Of a DNA stretch of 64,000 bases, positions 8,326 through 17,687 are shown piece by piece. The translations under genes were made by a program, and so were the position numbers. The notes under the pieces are model-generated. The model was not told where the DNA came from. It did no database searches and saw only the letters and a list, made by a program, of their open reading frames with translations. Positions within the stretch are counted from its first letter, which is position 1; the number at the start of each line of letters is the position of its first letter. The DNA is taken from contig NZ_CP035704.1 in the NCBI RefSeq assembly GCF_004168365.1, positions 3,596,001 through 3,660,000 of the forward strand, given 5' to 3'. The DNA comes from Pseudolysobacter antarcticus. Its GTDB lineage: Bacteria; Pseudomonadota; Gammaproteobacteria; Xanthomonadales; Rhodanobacteraceae.

Positions 8326-10374
8326 TCAGATGTAATCGTGGGTCGGGGTGGCATCGCCGGGCGGCCACATCGTGCTGACTGAATGATCGCGATAGAACGT
8401 GACGGTCACGCTGCGGCGCGACTCGGTGCAACGCGGATCGACGCGTGATACCGCGTGCCAGGATTTATCGGAACGCACCAGCAGCGCCGAGCTGCCGACG
8501 ATCGGCGCGACCACGTGTGCAGCATCCCGCATGCTGGAGGAACGCAGAATCTGCAGGCAGCCGCCGTCGGCAATATTCCACGACGGGTTGAAGTACAAAA
8601 CGTGCGTGACGATCTTGTCGCGCAGATCCAGATGCGGCCCGAGCCACGCGCCGGGGCCGTAATGGAATGCGTTCGCTTCCATCTGCAAATTCGACAGATC
8701 GATTCCGCTGAGTCGGCTCAGCGCCGCGCGATAACGCGGCGACAGCAAGTCAGCGGCAAGTCGTTGCCAAGCCACGCTCAAATCAGCGGCGTGGGAAATT
8801 GCCTTGCTGCCCATCGCGACTAGTTCACGCGCCTCGTAACCGTAATCTTTTTCGCCGTCGTAACCCTTCACTGCCTTGTAATGATCACGCGGAAATGTAT
8901 CGGCCAAAGCCGCGGCATTTTGCGCCGAATACAAATCTTCCACCGCCGCCCAGCCGTAAGGTTCGCTTCGAAGTTCACAGGTTTCGATCGCCTCGAATTG
9001 CATGATGCCGCCGGCAGCGGCGATATCGATTGCGGCGACAGATTTGGTCTGGTGCGGAGCTGTGATCGTGGGCGTGCTGCGCTGGTTGCGCAAGCGCTGT
9101 ATGAACTTCGCCAAGGCGCGCAGCGGAGCCGTTACGCGCCACGATAATGAGCTACGCAGATCGGCCACTTCGATGCGCAAATGTCCAATCGTGTTTTGCG
9201 CTTGGCTGAGTTTGTTCTCGAATACAAAATCGGTCTCCATCGCTTTTGGCAACTTTTGCCAAAGCTCGCGAATGCAGGCGGGCACGCGGCGAGTTATGGA
9301 CGAATTCAGCGCGGCGGCGACCTTGTCCCAGTGCTCTTTCAATTCCGCATTCGCCTTTTGCACCGCGACCGATAGCGCGGTTTTGCCGAGCTTCTGCTGC
9401 AGCCATTGCGGCGAGATTTCGCTGCTATTGTCAAACAGATGGATCGTGTCGAAATCGGCCAGCAAACCGTATTTTCCGTGCGCCGATTGTTGCGGCCGAA
9501 ACACCGGCACGCCGTATGCCAACGCGGTGATGGCGAGATGCAGACTGATACCAATCGCCGCTTCTGCACCTCCAATCAGCTCCGCCAGCAGCAGCGGATT
9601 CGGCCACTGCGGCAAACGCAATGCGGTCGGAAAATCGTGTGCGATATTTTTTTCCGCGTCGCCGAGAACCGGGCCGATCGGCAGCAACAAGACCTGGTAA
9701 TCCGCAAACGTCGCGGCATGTTTTTTCAGCACGCGTGCGATCGCATCGAGGCCGACGGTGGCTTGCACCACGAGATAAGGTTTGTGCAGGCCGATGTCTT
9801 GTCGCAGCGCCGCGCACTCGCGCGAAATATTCTCATCACGCAGGTTGGCGATGCCAAAAACCGTGTCCGGCACGATGTTGATTTCGGCATCGCGCGCAAA
9901 CGGCATCAGCGCTTGCCGCGAAGCTGCATCGCGCACCGCGATGTATTTGCTGCCGATCAATGCGGCCGTGAGCAGCGGCGCAGCCCATGCCGGAATATCG
10001 CCATACACCGCGGGCGCATTCCAGACCACGGGCAGGCCTTGTTCGAGCGCGAGCAGCATCGGTATCAGCCACAAACTCGACGGATGATGCAGATCGTTAT
10101 TCGGCGGCAAATATCCGGGCGCGACGTCTTGATCGAAACGGATGATGTGGCCGCCGCCGACGATCAAGCCGTCCAGATTTTCAACCGTAGCGGCAAATTC
10201 GGTGAGTGACACAACATCGAACGGCCATTGCGCAGCACGCTTGGAAAAGTACGAGAATTTCTGCAAATCCGGCGTCGGCAAACGCTGGCGCAATTCGTGC
10301 GCGGCGATCAGCGGAAACAGCAGATCGCCGTAGTTCTCGACATCAAACGTGCCACACATTCCAATCGCCGCCAT
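8326..10374 (-). CDS. polysaccharide pyruvyltransferase / 2OG-Fe(II) oxygenase fusion
   Basis: This is a two-enzyme protein of 682 residues. Residues 1 to about 330 resemble the polysaccharide pyruvyltransferase family (GMCGTFDVENYGDLLFPLI at the start, IVGGGHIIRFD, and GISLHLAITALAYGVP near 275). That family adds pyruvate ketals to surface sugars. A coiled-coil linker of the type found in O-antigen cluster glycosyltransferases (SLSWRVTAPLRALAKFI) spans about 365-425. Residues about 455-682 form a 2-oxoglutarate/Fe(II) oxygenase. Its metal ligands H581, D583 (GPHLDLRDK) and H640 (KSWHAVSRV) and a cosubstrate arginine at 653/654 are visible. The start has GGGA about nine bases upstream. No other polysaccharide genes adjoin it. 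The substrates are unknown, but modification of a surface glycan is the likely role. Confidence 0.78.
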   Translation of the reverse strand: MAAIGMCGTFDVENYGDLLFPLIAAHELRQRLPTPDLQKFSYFSKRAAQWPFDVVSLTEFAATVENLDGLIVGGGHIIRFDQDVAPGYLPPNNDLHHPSSLWLIPMLLALEQGLPVVWNAPAVYGDIPAWAAPLLTAALIGSKYIAVRDAASRQALMPFARDAEINIVPDTVFGIANLRDENISRECAALRQDIGLHKPYLVVQATVGLDAIARVLKKHAATFADYQVLLLPIGPVLGDAEKNIAHDFPTALRLPQWPNPLLLAELIGGAEAAIGISLHLAITALAYGVPVFRPQQSAHGKYGLLADFDTIHLFDNSSEISPQWLQQKLGKTALSVAVQKANAELKEHWDKVAAALNSSITRRVPACIRELWQKLPKAMETDFVFENKLSQAQNTIGHLRIEVADLRSSLSWRVTAPLRALAKFIQRLRNQRSTPTITAPHQTKSVAAIDIAAAGGIMQFEAIETCELRSEPYGWAAVEDLYSAQNAAALADTFPRDHYKAVKGYDGEKDYGYEARELVAMGSKAISHAADLSVAWQRLAADLLSPRYRAALSRLSGIDLSNLQMEANAFHYGPGAWLGPHLDLRDKIVTHVLYFNPSWNIADGGCLQILRSSSMRDAAHVVAPIVGSSALLVRSDKSWHAVSRVDPRCTESRRSVTVTFYRDHSVSTMWPPGDATPTHDYI

Positions 10375-10496
10375 TCATTTATCCCGGTCGTATTTTTTTG
10401 AATATCGAGTATCGCATTTACAAGACTTGCGCTTTGCCGTGCGACGGTTTGTCGCCACTTCGCATCCATGCCTTAAACCCTTTGATGAGAAACACA

Positions 10497-11804
10497 ATGC
10501 GCAAGCGTACCGCGTTATTTTTCCTTTGCACGATCGCAGCGCCTTTCGCCCACGCCAGCACGCACGAAAGTTGGCTGGTCACGACCGAGCTATGGGGCAA
10601 TCCGAGTTATCAGATGCTCGAACTCGATCGTGATGGCGATCGACTGGTTGGCACATTCGATGGCGATAAACTCGAAGGTCAACGTGTCGGCGATGCCTTG
10701 CATTTTGTCGTCACCGACAGCAGTCATGCAATCTACGTCTTCACCGGCAAACACAGTGGCGACAACATCACCGGCACGGCGGATTATCCAGACAGCAATA
10801 ATACAAAAACGCGCGTGAACCATGCGTTTATCGCACGCATGATCCCGCCACGACCAGCCGGGCAAGCGCGGCAGATCGAGTTCAAACCGAAGGATTATTC
10901 CAACGAATTTTCACCGCACCGCAAACCGGTGCTGACGGTATGGCCCGGCGATACGGTGCACACCAGCACCGTCGATTCCGGCGGCGTCGATGAACACGGC
11001 ACTACGCGCGCGCTTTTCGGCAACCCGCAGACCGGGCCGTTTTATATCGCGGGTGCCGCGCCGGGCGATACCTTGGTGATCAAGCTCAAGCGACTACGCC
11101 TGAATCGCGATTACGCCGACAGCCTCGACAGCATCGTCGGCCACGCGCTGGGCGCCAGCCTTGCTGCCAAAGCCAGTGATCTGGGCAAACCTGTACGTTG
11201 GAAACTCGACCGCGAACGCGGCCTCGCCAGCATTGAAAATGCGATCAATCATTTGCGCAATTTTGTCGTGCCGATCCGGCCCATGCTCGGCGGGCTGGCA
11301 GTCGCGCCGGGGTTCGGCTCCGCAGCGATTTCAACCGGAGACACCGGACGTTTCGGCGGCAATATGGACTGGAACGACGTGATCGAAGGCAACACTATTT
11401 ACCTGCCAGTTTTCCAACCCGGCGCGTTGCTGTATCTCGGCGATGCCCATGCGTTGCAGGGTGATGGCGAAACCTCGCAATACGCGCTGGAGACATCGAT
11501 GGATGTAGTGTTCAGTGTCGATGTCGTGCATGGTGGCAAGGCCATCAACACACCGCGCGCGGAATCGCCGACGCAGATCATGGTGCTGGGTCAGGCCGGT
11601 TCGCTCGACGACGCGTTGCGCGCAGCAACTACCGGCATGATCCAGTGGCTGCAACAGGATTACGATTTGAGCCTTGCGGAGTGTGCCGAAGTGCTGGGCA
11701 GCTCGGTGCATTATGCGGTGGCAAATCTTGCCGGTCGCAGTGTTGGTATGGTTGCAAAAATCGACAAGACGCGACTCGCGCAGTTGGCAACGATCAACCG
11801 ATAA
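10497..11804 (+). CDS. exported acetamidase/formamidase-family protein
   Basis: The product has a signal peptide (MRKRTALFFLCTIAAPFAHA), a small N-terminal beta-rich region (residues about 22-110) and an FmdA/AmdA-type domain to the end. Typical family segments are LTVWPGDTVHTSTVDSGG, GRFGGNMDWNDVIEGN and LGDAHALQGDGE, the last two holding the usual metal and active-site residues. Family members hydrolyse formamide or short amides, and an exported version with an added N-terminal domain is less usual. The ATG at 10497 is chosen because a GA-rich stretch (GATGAGAA) precedes it and the signal peptide starts there. An in-frame ATG at 10485 is possible. Its stop codon directly abuts the stop of the convergent desaturase gene. 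Confidence 0.8.
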   Translation: MRKRTALFFLCTIAAPFAHASTHESWLVTTELWGNPSYQMLELDRDGDRLVGTFDGDKLEGQRVGDALHFVVTDSSHAIYVFTGKHSGDNITGTADYPDSNNTKTRVNHAFIARMIPPRPAGQARQIEFKPKDYSNEFSPHRKPVLTVWPGDTVHTSTVDSGGVDEHGTTRALFGNPQTGPFYIAGAAPGDTLVIKLKRLRLNRDYADSLDSIVGHALGASLAAKASDLGKPVRWKLDRERGLASIENAINHLRNFVVPIRPMLGGLAVAPGFGSAAISTGDTGRFGGNMDWNDVIEGNTIYLPVFQPGALLYLGDAHALQGDGETSQYALETSMDVVFSVDVVHGGKAINTPRAESPTQIMVLGQAGSLDDALRAATTGMIQWLQQDYDLSLAECAEVLGSSVHYAVANLAGRSVGMVAKIDKTRLAQLATINR

Positions 11805-12650
11805 TCAATCGTGCGGTGGCGAATTCAGCTCGGCGTGCGCGCGCTCCGGCGGTCCGAACAATTGCTTGAGGCGTGATGCAAAAGTTTGCGGTCGCGCAAA
11901 ATCGCGAAACATCGCGATCCACTCATGAAACGTCAGACGCAGTGGATTGTGTGAATGGATCGGCTGCACGATGCCGTATTCGCAAGGTACATCGGGATCT
12001 TCGGCAACGAAACTGCCGAACAATTTGTCCCAGATGATCAGCACGCCGGCGTAGTTGCGATCGATGTATTTCGGGTTGCGCGCGTGATGGACGCGATGGT
12101 GCGATGGCGTGTTGAAAACATATTCCAGCCAGCCGAGTTTGCGCACCGCTTCGGTGTGCACGAAAAACTGGAAGGCAAGATTGATCGCGACCACGACGAT
12201 GATGTTTTTCGGCGCAAACCCGATCAGCGCGAGCGGCAGCCAGAATAGCCACATGCCGGAAATCGGATAAGTGAGACTCTGACGAAACGCGGTCGACAGG
12301 TTCAAGCGTTCAGACGAATGATGGGTAACATGCGACGCCCACATCCAACGGATGCGATGACTCGCACGATGAAAAAAATAGTAGAAAAAATCCTGCGCCA
12401 CAAATAACGCCACGATACTCCAGAACGACGCCGGAAAATCGAACAGTCGATACTGATACACCCACGCATAAATGCCGATCACCGCCAACCACGCTAGCGC
12501 ATCGGCGGCCTGATGCATCAGCGCGAGCGCAGCGTTGGACGCCGTATCCTTGAGGCTGTAAACCGCGCGGCGATCTTTCCAGTACCACGCTTCCCACGCG
12601 ATGAAACCGAGAAACACCGGCCCCAGCGCAAGCAGAATCCAGCTTTCCAT
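11805..12650 (-). CDS. sterol desaturase / fatty acid hydroxylase family membrane protein
   Basis: This is a 281-residue integral membrane di-iron enzyme. The histidine clusters HRASH, HVTHH and HRVHH are all present in the expected order. They are set among four to five hydrophobic segments (near residues 5-20, 45-65, 75-90 and 130-165). Members hydroxylate or desaturate lipids, but the lipid substrate cannot be told from sequence. The start codon follows the stop of the upstream SRPBCC gene without any gap (TAA then ATG), indicating translational coupling in one operon and perhaps a shared lipid-related role. Confidence 0.85.
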   Translation of the reverse strand: MESWILLALGPVFLGFIAWEAWYWKDRRAVYSLKDTASNAALALMHQAADALAWLAVIGIYAWVYQYRLFDFPASFWSIVALFVAQDFFYYFFHRASHRIRWMWASHVTHHSSERLNLSTAFRQSLTYPISGMWLFWLPLALIGFAPKNIIVVVAINLAFQFFVHTEAVRKLGWLEYVFNTPSHHRVHHARNPKYIDRNYAGVLIIWDKLFGSFVAEDPDVPCEYGIVQPIHSHNPLRLTFHEWIAMFRDFARPQTFASRLKQLFGPPERAHAELNSPPHD

Positions 12651-13142
12651 TTACGCGCTCGCCGAAGGATTTGCGGCGGAGCCAGCGAGCAAATTTGCCA
12701 TGTTGTCGAGGCAACGTTGCATCGCGCGCTGCATGAAAACTCGTAGCAGCAATGTTGCCAGCGGATAGATCAAGCTGCTGGTCAGGGTGAAGGTGTAAGA
12801 CCAGCGCACCATGCAATCAGATTCCGCCGCGGAGACCAGCCAATCCGCCTCGCCCTTGTTCACCAGCCACGCAAATGGCGCACGAAAACCGCTCAATACA
12901 TAAGCATGCCGAGTCGGTGCATCGAGCACCGTGACATGTTCGGTCAGCACGCTGCCATCGCTATTGTGAATGCGCCGAACCGCACCGACCGTGAGCGGGG
13001 TTTCCAGCACGATCGCACGGATCGACGGGATCAATCCATAGCCGACAAACGTGCCGGGAAACCGCTTCGAATCGACGATCAGATCGAACGCGGTCTCTAC
13101 ATCGCTGCGGAATATTTTTTCGGCGTGACATTCGATCTGCAT
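12651..13142 (-). CDS. SRPBCC (START-like) family protein
   Basis: The product of 163 residues begins MQIECHAEKIFRSDVETAFD and has the layout of the SRPBCC/polyketide-cyclase fold. That is an N-terminal strand and helix, a central beta-sheet (HVTVLDAPTRHAYVLSG, VRWSYTFTL) and a long C-terminal helix, here unusually hydrophobic (SSLIYPLATLLLRVFMQRAM). Such proteins bind lipids or other hydrophobic ligands. The frame extends upstream to an ATG at 13202 that has a weak AGGC site, so the start is uncertain. I chose 13142 because the domain begins there. It is coupled to the downstream desaturase gene. Confidence 0.7.
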   Translation of the reverse strand: MQIECHAEKIFRSDVETAFDLIVDSKRFPGTFVGYGLIPSIRAIVLETPLTVGAVRRIHNSDGSVLTEHVTVLDAPTRHAYVLSGFRAPFAWLVNKGEADWLVSAAESDCMVRWSYTFTLTSSLIYPLATLLLRVFMQRAMQRCLDNMANLLAGSAANPSASA

Positions 13143-13276
13143 GCGGCAGAGTCTGGCCGATTCGGTTTTCTGCGTCCAGCGGGGCCGCTGAAACTGCGGC
13201 ATATCAATTGCCTGTAGATAAAGCCTGACATGGCAGGTCGACGTGCGACGACACCCCCGCTCGCAAAAACCTTGGC

Positions 13277-13305
13277 TTGACTTGGCACTGCCGCCTGACT
13301 AGTTT
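13277..13305 (+). promoter_or_regulatory. candidate sigma-70 promoter of the S8 peptidase gene
   Basis: A TTGACT box at 13277-13282 is followed after 17 bases by TAGTTT at 13300-13305. It lies about 110 bases before the ATG of the peptidase gene. The -35 is good and the -10 mediocre. Confidence 0.4.
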
Positions 13306-13415
13306 GCAGCATTGGGGGTCTAAATGGATGAGTCAGGCGTAGCGATTTGATGCGTCACATCGCAGCATGAGCCATCCGAATGCTTCCCGATAACGGTCGC
13401 AACGAGGGGTGGGTC

Positions 13416-16400
13416 ATGTTTGAACTTCGACTATTCCAGGCGCCACGCGCTTGGCTGTTTTCTCTGACAACACTGATGTTGTCGCTGGTTTTGTTTTCTC
13501 CTGCAAGTTCTCTCGCCACTGAGGCCGCGCAGCCAAAAATCGGGCCGCGCGCTGCCGCACAGATGCAGGCGCTGAAGTCGATCAAAACGACGAAAAGTCC
13601 GCAGCAGAACAAAATCGATTCTCGCCTCTATCTCGGGCTGCTTCATCAACGCTCGGATAGCCGCCTCGCCACGCTCACCGATTTTCGCTTCGTCAAACCT
13701 GAAGCCGACGGCCGTGTGGCAGTCAACATTTTGCTCAGCGGCGCCGATGGCGTAAAGCCGGTTCTGAATTTGCTGGACTCTCTGGGCGATGTAGTCAAGG
13801 CCAAGAGTTATGCCTACCACACCGTCACTGCACGCGTGGCCATGCAGAATCTCGATGCGCTGGCGGCGATTGCGCAAGTACGCACGATTCGGCAGGCAAT
13901 TCCGGGAATGACGCAGGCGGTGAATACTTCCGAAGGCGATCTGACGCACGGCGCGAACGAAGCCCGTGGTTATTTTGGTGTCACCGGTGCGGGGGTCAAG
14001 GTATGTGTGCTTTCGGATGGCGTCAACTCGCTTGCCACGTTGCAAGCGAGCGGCGATCTGCCAGCGGTAGTAGATGTATTGCCGGGCCAGGCGGGCTCAG
14101 GTGATGAAGGCTCGGCCATGCTCGAGATAGTTCATGACCTGGCCCCCGGGGCAGCGCTGGGCTTCGCGACAGGAACAACCGACGAAGCAACCTTTGCCAC
14201 CAATATCGCGAGCTTGGTTACTGCCGGCTGCAACGTCATCGTCGATGATGTCGATTATCTGGATGAATCACCGTTCGAAGATGGACCGCTGGCTCAGGCC
14301 GTAAATGCGGCGACAGCAGCCGGCGTTATTTATTTTTCCGCGGCGGGCGACAACGGCAACAAGGACGCTGCAACATCAAGCACTTGGGAAGGCGATTTTC
14401 TCGCCACCGCCGCTTCAGATCCCGCGCCATTGGCTGGTGCAAACCTGCACAACTTCGGTGATGGAGGTAACTCGATTCTCGTGACTGCCGCCGGCACGCC
14501 GGTGCTGACATGGGCGGAGCACTACGATCTGAGTGGCGGAGTTGCCTCTACCGATTACGATCTTTACGATATGGATGGTGGCCTCACGACCATTTTCGAC
14601 GCGAGCACAAATACCCAGGACGGCGTGGGCGGCGACGACCGCGCGATCGAGATCATCAGCGGTGGCACGTTTGCGGGCGAACGTCTGTTGATCGACAAGT
14701 TCGCCGCAGGAATAACCTCCAGCACGCCGATGTTCAACTTGGCGGTGTTAAAAGGAAAGCTCGACGCTACGCTGGCGACCAGCGGCGCGACGCGCGGTCA
14801 TAGCAGCGCGGTCGATGCCTTCAGTGTCGCAGCAACACCGGTTGCAACATCAGCCGATGGTATCTCGCCAGCCGGTCCCTACCCCGGCCTGTTCACCGCC
14901 GCCAATGTGAGCGAGAGCTTTACCTCGGATGGCCCACGCCGAATTCTGCTGGATACTACTGGCGCTGAACTCACGCCGGGAAATCGCACCAGCACTGGTG
15001 GCGTGGTCCGTCAGAAGCCGGATATCACAGCGGCTGATGGTGTCGCGACGGCATCGCCGGGTTACAGCCCGTTTTTCGGTACATCGGCAGCTGCACCACA
15101 CGCTGCCGCCATCGCGGCGCTGATCAAGTCGGCCGTGCCGGCCGCGACACCGGCACAAATTCGCACCGCGCTGATCAGCTCGGCGATCGATATCCAGACG
15201 GCGGGAGTCGATCGCGATACCGGTGCAGGAATCGTCATGGCACATGCCGCGCTGCAAGCCGCCGGCGCCGCACAGGCCGTTTCTCTTAGCGCAGGCACAG
15301 CGGTAAAAACTCAGATCATTGGTGATGGCGATGCCTATGTGGAGCCCAACGAAACCTGGGCGCTAAGTGTGCCGCTGACCAATAGCGGCGCGATGTCGGC
15401 GACCGCGGTAAGTGCGGTCCTTAGCTCGGCGACTCCCGGGGTGAGTATCGTCAGCGGTACTTCGGCCTATGCGGATATCGCGCCCGCAGGCACGGCAAAC
15501 AACACGACGCCATTCGCATTCAAGCTTGGCAGCACGGCACCGTGCGGCGGCATGCTCGATTTCACGCTCACGGTTACGTACGCTGAAAGCGCAACTCCGG
15601 TGACGTTCAATTTCAGCATTCAGAGTGGTGCCCCGGGCGCACCGATAACTACCACGTATGCCGGCACGGTCGTGCCAATTCCGGACGCGGCCGATCTGTC
15701 GGGTAGTGCGCCTGGCGCCCCCGCAATCGCGCCGTTGGCTATTTCCGGCATCAGCGGCAACATTTATTCCACCGTCCTGAGCATCGATGGCAGCGCATGC
15801 AGCGCCACGGCGGGCTCTACCACGGTCGGCATCGATCATTCCTTTATCAATGATCTGAGGATTACGCTGACCTCGCCCGCTGCCACTTCGGTGCTCGTAG
15901 TCAATAATACCGATGGCAGCGGCAACAATATGTGCCAGACCATACTCGACGACACTGGCGCCACGAGTATCCAGTCCGTGGTAACTGCACAAGCCCCGTT
16001 TACCGGCACATTTGCACCAAATTCGCCATTGTCGGCAATGCGCGGCCAGAATCCGAACGGCACATGGAATTTGCAGGCGCAGGATTTCTTCGCCAGCGAT
16101 ACCGGCAATATTCGCGCGTTTTCGGTGACAGTCACGCCTGCGGTATGTAACGCGCCCGTGGCTGCACCCGTGATCACCGGCAGTATGGCCATTTTGAGCG
16201 GCTCCAAGGTTGCCGGTGGCAGCGTGATCTACACCATCGTGCTGACCAATTCAGGTAATGCGACGCAACTGGACAATGCCGGAGCTGAATTCACTGATCT
16301 TTTGCCGGCCGGCCTTATCGTGGGCACGCCCACTGCAAACACCGGCACGATATCGGCACCAGGCATAAATCCGGTGACCTGGAACGGTTTCATCCCGGCG

Positions 16401-17561
16401 AATAATTCGATGAGTATCACGATCCCGGCAACCATCGCGACTGGCACGGCAGGTCAGACCATCACGAATCAGGGCACTATAAACGTCGATGCCGATGGCA
16501 ACGGTACCAACGAGACCGCCGTGCTGACCGATGACCCATCAGTTGGCGGAACCGCCGATCCGACATCGTTTGTCGTGCTTACGCCGACTTTCCCGTTGAT
16601 CAATGCGACCAAACAAATCGTCTCAGGTGACCAGACTTCCGGTGGCAGCGTGACCTACGTCGTGACCCTGACCAATTCCGGCACGGGTACCCAGCCAGAC
16701 AACGCTGGCGACGAGTTCACCGACGTGCTGCCTGCACAACTTAGCGCAGGTACGGTCACAGCAAGCTCGGGTACTGCCTCAGTAGTCGGCTCGACGGTAT
16801 CGTGGAACGGCGTCATTCCTGCCGGCGGCGGGGTCAACATTATCATTCCGGCGACCATCGCCGCGAACACCACCGGCCAGACGATCACCAACCAGGGCAC
16901 CGTCCACTTCGATGCCAACAGCGTAGGCATCAACGAATCGACCACGACCACGGACGATCCCTCACTACCCGGTACCAATGATCCCACTTCGTTCGTCGTG
17001 TTTGCTCCGCCAGCCCCGGTGATTAGTGCCACCAAGACTATCTCGGGAGGCAATCGGCTTGCCGGCGGCACGGTCATCTACACGATTACTTTGACCAACT
17101 CCGGCACGGCAGCACAGCCGGACAATGCCGGCAATGAGTTCAGCGACATGCTGCCTGCGGGATTGACCGTGGGTACGCCAACAGCGAGCTCTGGCACCGT
17201 ATCCGCCGCGAGCGTCAATCCGGTGACCTGGAACGGAAGCATTCCAGCAGGTGGTTCGATCACGATCACGATTCCCGCAACCATCGCTGCGGGCACCGCC
17301 GGCCAAATCATCAGCAATCAAGGCTCAGCGAGTTATGACGCTGACGGCAACGGCAGCAACGAAACCACCGTGTTGACAAGCGCGCCCGGCAACACCGGTC
17401 AGCCGACCGTCTTCACCGTGGCGGCCTTAGCGCAAGCGCCATCAGCGATTCCGGCCTCGTCGATCTGGACCTTGACTCTGACCAGCCTAATGTTGTTTGG
17501 CACCGCCGCGATGCTGCATCTGCGGCGGCGGCGCGAGGATCGAATGATCGGCCTGAGCTGA
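13416..17561 (+). CDS. secreted S8-family subtilisin-like peptidase with P-domain, DUF11 repeats and IPTL-type tail
   Basis: This is an exported protein of 1381 residues. After a signal peptide (residues about 8-33) and a propeptide comes an S8 catalytic domain (about 190-620). It has VKVCVLSDGVN holding the Asp, SAAGDNGN for the oxyanion Asn, and GTSAAAPHAAA holding the nucleophile Ser. The usual HGTxVAG histidine motif is absent, and DEGSAMLEIVHD stands at that place. A proprotein-convertase P-domain (about 755-910) and three DUF11-like repeats (from about 928, 1068 and 1210) follow. The C-terminus is IPASSIWTLTLTSLML plus further hydrophobic residues and RRRR, an IPTL-CTERM-like sorting signal. 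The ATG at 13416 has GAGGGG nine bases upstream, so the in-frame ATG at 13380 is unlikely. It probably works at or outside the cell surface. Confidence 0.83.
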   Translation: MFELRLFQAPRAWLFSLTTLMLSLVLFSPASSLATEAAQPKIGPRAAAQMQALKSIKTTKSPQQNKIDSRLYLGLLHQRSDSRLATLTDFRFVKPEADGRVAVNILLSGADGVKPVLNLLDSLGDVVKAKSYAYHTVTARVAMQNLDALAAIAQVRTIRQAIPGMTQAVNTSEGDLTHGANEARGYFGVTGAGVKVCVLSDGVNSLATLQASGDLPAVVDVLPGQAGSGDEGSAMLEIVHDLAPGAALGFATGTTDEATFATNIASLVTAGCNVIVDDVDYLDESPFEDGPLAQAVNAATAAGVIYFSAAGDNGNKDAATSSTWEGDFLATAASDPAPLAGANLHNFGDGGNSILVTAAGTPVLTWAEHYDLSGGVASTDYDLYDMDGGLTTIFDASTNTQDGVGGDDRAIEIISGGTFAGERLLIDKFAAGITSSTPMFNLAVLKGKLDATLATSGATRGHSSAVDAFSVAATPVATSADGISPAGPYPGLFTAANVSESFTSDGPRRILLDTTGAELTPGNRTSTGGVVRQKPDITAADGVATASPGYSPFFGTSAAAPHAAAIAALIKSAVPAATPAQIRTALISSAIDIQTAGVDRDTGAGIVMAHAALQAAGAAQAVSLSAGTAVKTQIIGDGDAYVEPNETWALSVPLTNSGAMSATAVSAVLSSATPGVSIVSGTSAYADIAPAGTANNTTPFAFKLGSTAPCGGMLDFTLTVTYAESATPVTFNFSIQSGAPGAPITTTYAGTVVPIPDAADLSGSAPGAPAIAPLAISGISGNIYSTVLSIDGSACSATAGSTTVGIDHSFINDLRITLTSPAATSVLVVNNTDGSGNNMCQTILDDTGATSIQSVVTAQAPFTGTFAPNSPLSAMRGQNPNGTWNLQAQDFFASDTGNIRAFSVTVTPAVCNAPVAAPVITGSMAILSGSKVAGGSVIYTIVLTNSGNATQLDNAGAEFTDLLPAGLIVGTPTANTGTISAPGINPVTWNGFIPANNSMSITIPATIATGTAGQTITNQGTINVDADGNGTNETAVLTDDPSVGGTADPTSFVVLTPTFPLINATKQIVSGDQTSGGSVTYVVTLTNSGTGTQPDNAGDEFTDVLPAQLSAGTVTASSGTASVVGSTVSWNGVIPAGGGVNIIIPATIAANTTGQTITNQGTVHFDANSVGINESTTTTDDPSLPGTNDPTSFVVFAPPAPVISATKTISGGNRLAGGTVIYTITLTNSGTAAQPDNAGNEFSDMLPAGLTVGTPTASSGTVSAASVNPVTWNGSIPAGGSITITIPATIAAGTAGQIISNQGSASYDADGNGSNETTVLTSAPGNTGQPTVFTVAALAQAPSAIPASSIWTLTLTSLMLFGTAAMLHLRRRREDRMIGLS
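16200..17420 (+). repeat. three DUF11-type repeats in the S8 peptidase gene
   Basis: Three units of about 410-425 bases encode the pattern GGSVxYxxxLTNSG...DNAGxEFTDxLPAxL...TITNQG. Units one and three are most alike. They form extracellular beta-sandwich stalk modules. Confidence 0.75.
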
Positions 17562-17579
17562 TTTTTCGCGAAATATATG

Positions 17580-17621
17580 GATCCGGCTGAAACAAAAGTC
17601 AGCCGGATCGATGCAAGTTTT
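17580..17621 (+). terminator. intrinsic terminator after the S8 peptidase gene
   Basis: A perfect 11-bp stem (GATCCGGCTGA at 17580-17590 paired with TCAGCCGGATC at 17599-17609) has an 8-base loop. TTTT follows after eight bases. The T tract is short and displaced, so termination may be partial. The hairpin could also serve the convergent DUF2630 gene. Confidence 0.55.
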
Positions 17622-17687
17622 ATCGCGAGGCTATGACGCGAACAACTCCGTTTCCGTTACTCGATAATCGCGCCTGGCGAATCTGCG

